From NCBI RefSeq assembly GCF_900119185.1, contig NZ_FPJE01000025.1, forward strand, positions 14,446 to 68,122: 53,677 nucleotides of DNA, given 5' to 3'. Within the stretch, counting starts at the first letter, position 1. Each line of letters begins with the position of its first letter. Position numbers and translations under genes: made by a program. This DNA is from Sinomicrobium oceani. Its GTDB lineage: Bacteria; Bacteroidota; Bacteroidia; Flavobacteriales; Flavobacteriaceae. Under the pieces are notes generated by a model. The model was not told the origin of the DNA and did no database searches. It saw nothing but the letters and a program-made list of their open reading frames with translations. This document shows positions 47,067-53,677 of this stretch, one piece after another.

Positions 47067-50000
47067 ATGAAAAAACTCTGGAAGTCCGGGTATAACCATG
47101 CCCGGAAATTCAACTTTGACTTAAAAATGAAGTTATCACTTCTTTTGTTATTCACCGTAACTGCAGCTCTTCAGGCCAGTAATACATATTCCCAGAAAAC
47201 AAAAATTTCCCTGGATATGGATGCCGTACCGGTATCGCGTGTAATCGATGAAATTGAAATGAAGACCGAATTCCGCTTTATATTTAATATCAAAGCCGTC
47301 GACCTATCCCGAAAGGTGAGTATCAATGCCGAACGGGAAACGATAGACCGTATTCTCAAAAAACTTTTTGACAGCTCCGACACGGATTACGAGATCATGG
47401 ACCGGAAAATTTTGTTGAAAGGCAAGACACATAAAACAGGAAGTATTACTGTACCTCCCGTTGAGCAAGACAATGTACAGGGGTATGAAGTTTCCGGTAC
47501 GATTACCGACAATCAGCAAATACCTCTGGGCGGAGCCAATGTCATGGAAAAAGGTACTTCTAACGGAGCTGTAAGTGACTTTGACGGTAAATTTACTATT
47601 ACGATCTCCGATGAAGATGCTGTTCTTGTGGTGTCTTATGTAGGGTTTACGAGGAAGGAAATTCCGGTACGGGGAGAAACCACGTTTAATATTGTACTTG
47701 AGGAAGATGCACAGGTACTGGATGCCGTAGTAGTGACGGCATTAGGTATAAAAAGAGAAAAGAAGGCGCTTACGTATGCGGTTTCTGAGGTAGATGGGGG
47801 AAACCTGACTAAAGCACGTGAAATTAATGTGGGAAATGCCCTTTCCGGAAGGGTGGCCGGGGTAACAGCTACACCTACCAGCGGTGGCCCTGCAGCATCC
47901 AGTAGGGTAATTATCAGGGGAAACGGCTCTCTTAACGGAAATAATCAACCACTGTATGTGGTGAATGGGATGCCGATTACCAATACCAATTCGTCTACTC
48001 CGGGTACTTATGGAGGAATTGATCGGGGAGACGGGCTTTCCAGTATTAATCCTGATGATATAGAAAGTATATCGGTGCTGAAAGGAGGAACAGCAGCAGC
48101 GCTTTATGGGGCAAGGGCAGCTAATGGTGTCATATTGATAACAACCAAATCGGGCAGAGGTCGAAAAGGTATTGGTGTGGAACTCCATTCCAATTTTACT
48201 GCGGAAACTGCTATGAACTTTCTGGACTGGCAATACCAGTACGGTTCCGGTTCGTTAGGACAGGCACCGACAACGCAAGGTGAAGCCGTGGCATTCGGAA
48301 GAACTTCGTGGGGGGCTCCCCTTGATGGTTCCATGGTTATACAGCCGGACGGCGAACAGAGACCTTATACGGCGAAAAAAAACAATGTAGAGAATTTTTA
48401 TCAGTCGGGTTCTACGATTACCAATAGTGTTGCATTGACAGGAGGGAGTGAAAAAATAAATTTCCGGTTTGCTGCTTCGAATATGGACAATAAGTCTATT
48501 GTTCCGCACAATAAGATGAACCGTAAGACTTTCAATCTTAATGTCAATGCAAGTCTGGCTGAAAAAATAGAGTTTTCCGGTAATGCACAATACTCTACGG
48601 AGGAAGTGAAAAACCGTACGTTCTTGGCAGATTTTCAGCAAAATCCGAATGCGGGAACCCAGCTCATTGCCACGAATATAGATGTAAGAACTCTTGCGCC
48701 GGGATACCTGCCCAATGGCGATGAAATGCCCTGGAGCGATTATATCTATGCAACGAATCCTTACTTTGCGGTAAATAAAATAAGAAACGGGGATACCAGG
48801 AAAAGGTTTATAGGATCGTTCAGTGTTAGCTATAATATTACCGACTTTTTGTATGCCAGGGCACGGATCGGAATGGACCAGATCAATACCGATGGGTTTC
48901 GCATCGAACCTTCGGGTATTGCCTTTAATAACCCCGGAAGTATGTGGACAGACCAAAGTCTGGAAACCGAAACCAATATTGAGGCGATACTCGGGGTGAA
49001 TTTAAATGCGGGAGATTTTAGTATCAATGCCATCGCCGGAGGAAATCAGATGCGTAACCTATATGATGGTATCGGATTATCCAGTGGGCAGTTCAATATT
49101 CCTTTCCGTTATTTTATCGGCAACGGAAGCAGTCAGAACTTTGATATTGATTATGGAAAATACGGTATCAATTCTTTATTCTTTTCCGCTGATGTAGATT
49201 ATAAAGATTACCTCTATCTTACCCTCACCGGGAGAAATGACTGGTTCTCTACCCTGGATGTAAACAACAACAATCTTTTCTATCCCTCCGTAGGACTTAG
49301 TTTTTTATTGACACAAGCCTGGACGAACAAGCCCGAATGGCTGAGTTATGCCAAAGTAAGATCGTCCTGGGCAGAGGTGGGTGGAGGAGCTCCCAGTCCG
49401 TACGCTATAGCCCAGACCTATTCCGCACAATCTATACCTCACCTCGGTCAGACACTAACTAATGTAACCAGTGGGACTATTCCTACGAGGTTGGTGCCTT
49501 ATACTTCTACTACAATAGAAGCAGGTATAGAACTTCGGGTGTTCCAGAACAGATTGGGAATGGATCTTACCCTATACGATCGTACCACGACCGATGATAT
49601 CGTAAACGCCTCTATTGCACCTTCAAGCGGATATGATAACGTAGCGCTAAATGTCGGAAAAATGAGAAACCGGGGGGTCGAACTTATGCTTACCGGAACA
49701 CCGGTAAGGAGCGAAGATGGACTGAACTGGGATCTCACGTATAACATGGCTTATAATAAGAATACGGTGCTTAAAATAGCAGATGATCTTGATGTATTAC
49801 AATTGCCCGGAGCGACAACAAGAACATTGAACGGTGGTATATATCATTTTGAAGGGCAGCCCTTTGGTATGATTGCAGGAAACCGAATGCTACAAGATGC
49901 CGGCGGACAAATTGTATATAATAGTCTGAGCGGATTACCTGTACCGGGCCCGGTAGTACCTCTCGGAAAAGGTGTTCCCCCGTTGAGTATCGGATTTTCT

Positions 50001-50498
50001 AATAATTTCAGTTATAAGAATTTCAATCTCAATATTCTGCTCGACAGTCGCTGGGGGGGAAGTATTTATTCTGCAACAAGTGCGTATGGTACTGATTTCG
50101 GACTTGATAAGCGTACCGTAGCCAATAACGTACGGGAAACAGGAGTACAGGTACAGGGTGTTGACGAAGCAGGAAATGCGTATTCCGCTACTGTTCCCGC
50201 ACAGACCTATTACCGGGGTATAGCCTACAGCATTACCGATGAATTTGTACAAAAGGCAGATTTCATTAAACTGAGATCCTTTAGTTTCGGGTATAACTTT
50301 CCTTCCGCTCTGCTGGAAAAAACACCTTTTACCGCAGCCAGTCTTTCTGTCGTAGGAAGAAATCTTTTGGTGCTTTATACCACGACTGATAATATAGACC
50401 CGGAGTCGAATTACAGCAGCTCTAATGCTCAGGGACTGGAAAATTTCGGATTACCATCTACCCGTACTTTCGGGTTGGATGTGAGTTTGTCATTTTAA
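47067..50498 (+). CDS. STN-domain SusC/RagA TonB-dependent transporter (ECF-controlled locus)
   Basis: 1143 residues, longer than the other SusC proteins here because of an added N-terminal signalling domain. The leader includes a hydrophobic stretch at about 22-43. An STN (secretin/TonB short N-terminal) domain spans about 48-118 (ISLDMDAVPVSRVIDEIE, ETIDRILKKLF). A carboxypeptidase-D-like domain lies at about 140-215, a plug at about 220-345 (IIRGNGSLNGNNQPLYVVNG and VLKGGTAAALYGARAANGVI) and the barrel ends in DVSLSF. The STN domain should contact the FecR protein encoded 150 bp upstream, making import and induction one circuit. The transported glycan is unknown. Confidence 0.95.
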   Translation: MKKLWKSGYNHARKFNFDLKMKLSLLLLFTVTAALQASNTYSQKTKISLDMDAVPVSRVIDEIEMKTEFRFIFNIKAVDLSRKVSINAERETIDRILKKLFDSSDTDYEIMDRKILLKGKTHKTGSITVPPVEQDNVQGYEVSGTITDNQQIPLGGANVMEKGTSNGAVSDFDGKFTITISDEDAVLVVSYVGFTRKEIPVRGETTFNIVLEEDAQVLDAVVVTALGIKREKKALTYAVSEVDGGNLTKAREINVGNALSGRVAGVTATPTSGGPAASSRVIIRGNGSLNGNNQPLYVVNGMPITNTNSSTPGTYGGIDRGDGLSSINPDDIESISVLKGGTAAALYGARAANGVILITTKSGRGRKGIGVELHSNFTAETAMNFLDWQYQYGSGSLGQAPTTQGEAVAFGRTSWGAPLDGSMVIQPDGEQRPYTAKKNNVENFYQSGSTITNSVALTGGSEKINFRFAASNMDNKSIVPHNKMNRKTFNLNVNASLAEKIEFSGNAQYSTEEVKNRTFLADFQQNPNAGTQLIATNIDVRTLAPGYLPNGDEMPWSDYIYATNPYFAVNKIRNGDTRKRFIGSFSVSYNITDFLYARARIGMDQINTDGFRIEPSGIAFNNPGSMWTDQSLETETNIEAILGVNLNAGDFSINAIAGGNQMRNLYDGIGLSSGQFNIPFRYFIGNGSSQNFDIDYGKYGINSLFFSADVDYKDYLYLTLTGRNDWFSTLDVNNNNLFYPSVGLSFLLTQAWTNKPEWLSYAKVRSSWAEVGGGAPSPYAIAQTYSAQSIPHLGQTLTNVTSGTIPTRLVPYTSTTIEAGIELRVFQNRLGMDLTLYDRTTTDDIVNASIAPSSGYDNVALNVGKMRNRGVELMLTGTPVRSEDGLNWDLTYNMAYNKNTVLKIADDLDVLQLPGATTRTLNGGIYHFEGQPFGMIAGNRMLQDAGGQIVYNSLSGLPVPGPVVPLGKGVPPLSIGFSNNFSYKNFNLNILLDSRWGGSIYSATSAYGTDFGLDKRTVANNVRETGVQVQGVDEAGNAYSATVPAQTYYRGIAYSITDEFVQKADFIKLRSFSFGYNFPSALLEKTPFTAASLSVVGRNLLVLYTTTDNIDPESNYSSSNAQGLENFGLPSTRTFGLDVSLSF

Positions 50499-50528
50499 GA
50501 TAAAGAATGCTAACCAAAAAAATACAAC

Positions 50529-52139
50529 ATGAATCTCAAAAGATATATAAGCGCAAAAACAATCTCCCGGATTGTCCTTTTTACCGGGATGTTACTCATG
50601 GTTTCCTGCGATTCGGGATTTGAGGAAATGAACCGGGATCCCAACGCATACACGGAGCCGGATATAGGTAGTCTTTTTACCACCAGTCTGATCAGAACCG
50701 TAGGAACCGGTACTGAGGACAGAAACCGGACTAATATCAAATACCTCTCCGGCGCCATGCAGTATCATGCTACATTACAGACGTTCTGGTATGGTGAAAA
50801 GGGTATTGTGAATCAGCAGACCGGAAATTTTTTCGAAACCGCTTATACCTCACATATGCGGGAACTCTCTGTAATTCTGGAAGCGACCGAAGATAATCCC
50901 GAACTGGTCAATCAGAATGCCATTGCAAAAATATGGAAGGTATATGTCTTGCACCGGGTTACGGATGCTTACGGGGATGTACCGTACACTGAAGCTGTAA
51001 AAGGAAGCAGTGAACTGATGTTCAAACCGATTTATGACCGGCAATCCGAAATATATCCCATGATGCTTGCAGAACTGGAAGAAGCTATAGGGCAGTTCGA
51101 TGCTTCCAGGGCCTCTTTCGGAGGTGGAGATGTCGTGTACGGAGGGCGTACAGACCGGTGGAAGACTTTTGCTTATTCCCTGATGCTCAGACTGGGAATG
51201 CGGTTGACCAAAGTAGATGCTGCTATGGCACGGGAATGGGTTGTTAAAGCCTATAACGGAGGTGTGATGCAAAGTAATGACGATATAGCCGTGTTAGAAC
51301 ATGCCCCTACCAGTGGCAATACCTGGAACTGGGACGCCAGGGAACTCAAAAGGGAAAGTCTTCCCGAAAGTAATCAGGGGCTCGGACTGGTGAAAATGGG
51401 CAAAACTTTTGTCGATCTGTTACAGGAGCACGATGATCCCCGTATTCCTTTTTATATGACACTTTGGGAAGGTAACATCAATGCAAGACAAAGCCAGGTC
51501 CTTTCCGAAACTACCGAACCCTCTTTGCAGAAAGGGCTGCCCAATGGTTATGATCCCGGAACCATCAGTGAAATAATTCCGGGATGGAATAATGGGATGC
51601 TTGCGGAGTTTTCGGAACCTAATACGGCTACAATAGCTAATTTTTCGACCCCTTCAATTATTCTGAGCTACTCCGAATGCGAGTTTCTACTTGCCGAAGC
51701 AGCATTACGCGGATGGATCAGCGATACACCACAAGATCATTATCACAATGCTATCCGCGGCAATATGGAATCTGCGATACGTTACCCTAACAGTAGTGTT
51801 GACGGCGTATCTATTACCTCTGATGAAATTGATGATTATATCGCAAATCATCCGCTTACGGGAAGTAATGAAGAACAGATGAGACAGATCCACACGCAGT
51901 TTTACCTGGCACATTACATGTATCTCGATTTTTTTGAAGCCTGGTCTAATTGGAAAAGAACAGGGTTCCCGGAAATGGCACCGATTACCTATCCTTTGAA
52001 TACCACCGGCGGAAGACCCATTAGGAGATTGATGTATTCTTATGAAGAACGCGCACTTAATACGATGAATGTAGAGGCGGCAATCAGTGCACAGGGACCG
52101 GATAATTATCTCACAAGAGTATGGTGGGATGCAGAATGA
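50529..52139 (+). CDS. SusD/RagB-family lipoprotein, SusD-like_2 type (ECF-controlled locus)
   Basis: 536 residues with a lipoprotein signal at Cys27 (LLMVSC). It differs from the other three: the mature N-terminus EEMNRDPNAYTEPDIGSLFTTSL and the segment IWKVYVLHRVTDAYGDVPYTEA are typical of the SusD-like_2 group that pairs with FecR/STN systems. The C-terminus FFEAWSNWKRTGFP is also characteristic. It partners the preceding SusC, 30 bp upstream, and is followed 23 bp later by the mannonate dehydratase gene. Confidence 0.92.
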   Translation: MNLKRYISAKTISRIVLFTGMLLMVSCDSGFEEMNRDPNAYTEPDIGSLFTTSLIRTVGTGTEDRNRTNIKYLSGAMQYHATLQTFWYGEKGIVNQQTGNFFETAYTSHMRELSVILEATEDNPELVNQNAIAKIWKVYVLHRVTDAYGDVPYTEAVKGSSELMFKPIYDRQSEIYPMMLAELEEAIGQFDASRASFGGGDVVYGGRTDRWKTFAYSLMLRLGMRLTKVDAAMAREWVVKAYNGGVMQSNDDIAVLEHAPTSGNTWNWDARELKRESLPESNQGLGLVKMGKTFVDLLQEHDDPRIPFYMTLWEGNINARQSQVLSETTEPSLQKGLPNGYDPGTISEIIPGWNNGMLAEFSEPNTATIANFSTPSIILSYSECEFLLAEAALRGWISDTPQDHYHNAIRGNMESAIRYPNSSVDGVSITSDEIDDYIANHPLTGSNEEQMRQIHTQFYLAHYMYLDFFEAWSNWKRTGFPEMAPITYPLNTTGGRPIRRLMYSYEERALNTMNVEAAISAQGPDNYLTRVWWDAE

Positions 52140-52162
52140 TAATATGTAATAAAAGTAAAATC

Positions 52163-53329
52163 ATGGAAAATAACAGAAGAAATTTTATAAAAAAGGGAGC
52201 TTCCATGGCAGCAGTTTTGTCTATGGGAGGAATAGCGTATTCCTGCGAAGAAAAAAAGGAAATAAAACAAGCTGTGGTGAAAAAACACCGGGAACTCGGA
52301 AGCATGGCTAAAGATGCCGGAATGCAAATGAGTAATGCGTATTTCGGAGGCATGGAAGCATGTCAATATCTCATTGAATTATCAAAACAGATTGATGCTC
52401 TCGGAGCTGTTGCCGGCATAGATAAAAGAATTATAGGTGACCCGGAAGCAAAACCATGGGAATATGAATCCATAAAAAAAGTAGTTGATGGATGGAAGGC
52501 CGTAGGATTAAATTACAATGTGGTGGAAGGTCCTCCTTCATTGCATTCCAAGACCAAACTCGGACTTGAAGGCAGGGATGAAGAAATAGACAATTTTATC
52601 ACTTTTATGAAAAACCTCAAGCGTGCCGGGGTCGATGTAATTTGTTACAACTGGATGCCGGTGATTAGCTGGGCAAGAACATCGATGGATAGTCCCGGAA
52701 GGGGCGGAGCTCTTGTAACAGCTTTCGATTACAATGAGATAAAGGATAAACCGCTCACGGAATACGGAACGGTAAGTAAAGAGAAGTTATGGGAAAACCT
52801 GGAATACTTTCTGAAGGCCGTAGTGCCTGAGGCCGAGAAGATAGAGATGAAACTTGCCATGCATCCGGATGATCCTCAGGTAGATAGTATCCAGGGAATT
52901 TCCAGGATTATGAATACGGTGGAAAATTTCGACCGCATGATGAATATTGTCCCCAGCGAGTTTAACGGTGTTACGATGTGCCAGGGCAATTTTTCGCTCA
53001 TGGGCGCAGATATCCCGAAGTTAGTGAGGAGATGGGGAAATGAGGGAAAGATACATTTTGTTCACTTCCGGAATGTGCGCGAATTAAGCGGAGAACTGCC
53101 GAGTACGAAGTTTACCGAAACATTTCATGACGAAGGCGATATAGACATGTACCAGGCTATGAAGGCCTATTACGATATAGGTTTCAGAGGCCCTATACGA
53201 CCGGACCATGTTCCTACCATGGCAGGAGAGAAAAATACCAGAGCTGGGTATATGGATCTCGGAAACCTGTTTGCAATCGGATATATGCGTGGGCTTGCCG
53301 AATCGGTAAGCAAGGAACAGATCGTGTAA
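52163..53329 (+). CDS. UxuA-like mannonate dehydratase with N-terminal Tat signal
   Basis: 388 residues from ATG 52163; an ATG at 52121 would add 14 residues in front of the signal and overlap susD. The N-terminus NRRNFIKKGASMAAVLSMGG is a twin-arginine signal, followed by a possible but non-canonical lipobox (AYSC, Cys28). The rest matches UxuA: VVEGPPSLHSKTKLGLEGRDEEI, VICYNWMPVISWART, metal/substrate-site blocks MHPDDPQ, TMCQGNF, HFVHFRNV and RPDHVPTM. UxuA dehydrates D-mannonate to 2-keto-3-deoxygluconate, normally in the cytoplasm as part of glucuronate use. An exported version is unusual; its in vivo substrate is uncertain. Confidence 0.85.
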   Translation: MENNRRNFIKKGASMAAVLSMGGIAYSCEEKKEIKQAVVKKHRELGSMAKDAGMQMSNAYFGGMEACQYLIELSKQIDALGAVAGIDKRIIGDPEAKPWEYESIKKVVDGWKAVGLNYNVVEGPPSLHSKTKLGLEGRDEEIDNFITFMKNLKRAGVDVICYNWMPVISWARTSMDSPGRGGALVTAFDYNEIKDKPLTEYGTVSKEKLWENLEYFLKAVVPEAEKIEMKLAMHPDDPQVDSIQGISRIMNTVENFDRMMNIVPSEFNGVTMCQGNFSLMGADIPKLVRRWGNEGKIHFVHFRNVRELSGELPSTKFTETFHDEGDIDMYQAMKAYYDIGFRGPIRPDHVPTMAGEKNTRAGYMDLGNLFAIGYMRGLAESVSKEQIV

Positions 53330-53373
53330 TTCCGTCAAAAAATCAGACAATATTTTAAACAGAACAACAACTT

Positions 53374-53677
53374 ATGAAAACGGAGTTAAGGCGTCTTATG
53401 GCCAAAAATAAAGCCGAGGAAGCAGCGTACCGTGAGTCTCGTGCTGCAGAAATATCTCATCCTGATACGGGCTCAGCCCGCCGTAATTTTCTAAAAAAAA
53501 CCGCCCTTGGAGGTATCGGTCTTGCCGGTTTTATGGGCTTGTCCTTCGAAGATACGATGGCCCAGACGACCTCTAAGGTCAGTCGCAGTTCTGCACCTTC
53601 GGATCTTAAGATCACCGATATGCGCTATGCGCTGACCCATGTGATGGGGGGCACGGCGATAATTCGTATCGACACCA
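53374..53677 (+). CDS. N-terminal part of Tat-exported protein resembling enolase (mandelate racemase/MLE) superfamily; cut by right edge
   Basis: 101 codons are visible. An unusual charged leader of about 33 residues (RRLMAKNKAEEAAYRESRAA) precedes a twin-arginine motif ARRNFLKKTALGGIGLAGFM at about 35-54, ending near TMAQ. The mature start LKITDMRYALTHVMGGTAIIRIDT has the first-strand pattern of the enolase-superfamily capping domain. Such enzymes include sugar-acid dehydratases and epimerases; the catalytic residues lie beyond the window. It follows the UxuA-like gene by 44 bp in the same operon, which supports an acid-sugar role, but the assignment rests on a short segment. Confidence 0.55.
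   Translation, partial: MKTELRRLMAKNKAEEAAYRESRAAEISHPDTGSARRNFLKKTALGGIGLAGFMGLSFEDTMAQTTSKVSRSSAPSDLKITDMRYALTHVMGGTAIIRIDT

Overview
The window looks like a chromosomal segment of a Flavobacteriia-type Bacteroidota. The evidence is four SusC/SusD pairs, a hybrid two-component (HTCS) regulator, an ECF sigma/FecR pair, SusD lipoproteins with Bacteroidetes-style lipoboxes, start codons lacking clear Shine-Dalgarno sequences, and one TTG-N19-TAnnTTTG promoter-like element. No rRNA, tRNA, CRISPR, insertion sequence or phage gene was seen. I do not assign a species.

Region 1 (1-9.3 kb) is mixed. It holds a large surface protein (LRR, Ig-like and FN3-like repeats) whose frame breaks at a nine-G tract, a TPR/AraC membrane regulator, a VOC-family protein, a small exported PepSY-like protein, a YeiH-type exporter with a long N-terminal extension and a small overlapping membrane protein, and a phytoene-desaturase-like FAD oxidoreductase.

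Region 2 (9.3-27.5 kb) is a xylan utilisation locus. A large HTCS regulator is divergent from an operon of GH43 lipoprotein, SusC, SusD, tandem CE1 esterase, GH10 xylanase and two further GH43 enzymes. The set fits feruloylated/acetylated arabinoxylan: SusCD import, backbone cutting by GH10, side-chain and xylobiose cleavage by GH43, and ester removal by CE1. An intrinsic terminator lies between susD and the esterase.

Region 3 (27.6-37.7 kb) has an AraC regulator divergent from SusC, SusD, GH29 (alpha-L-fucosidase family), a zinc alcohol dehydrogenase, a short-chain dehydrogenase and a RhaM/FucM-type mutarotase. This is best read as release and oxidative use of an L-fucose-configured sugar (L-fucose, or possibly L-galactose). 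It ends at a strong terminator shared with the convergent next gene.

Region 4 (37.7-44.8 kb, minus strand) is susC-susD-GH67. GH67 alpha-glucuronidase removes (4-O-methyl)glucuronic acid from xylooligosaccharides. Two 15-bp GTGTA-N5-TACAC type palindromes lie upstream of this susC, and a 15-bp inverted repeat lies between susD and GH67.

Region 5 (45-53.7 kb) is an ECF sigma factor divergent from a FecR anti-sigma factor, an STN-domain SusC, SusD, a mannonate dehydratase with an N-terminal twin-arginine signal, and the start of a second Tat-signal protein resembling the enolase superfamily. This points to sugar-acid dehydration outside the cytoplasm, which is the most unusual idea in the window.

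Together regions 2-5 form a cluster for complex glucurono-arabinoxylan-like glycans in which neighbouring SusCD systems are controlled by three different kinds of regulator.
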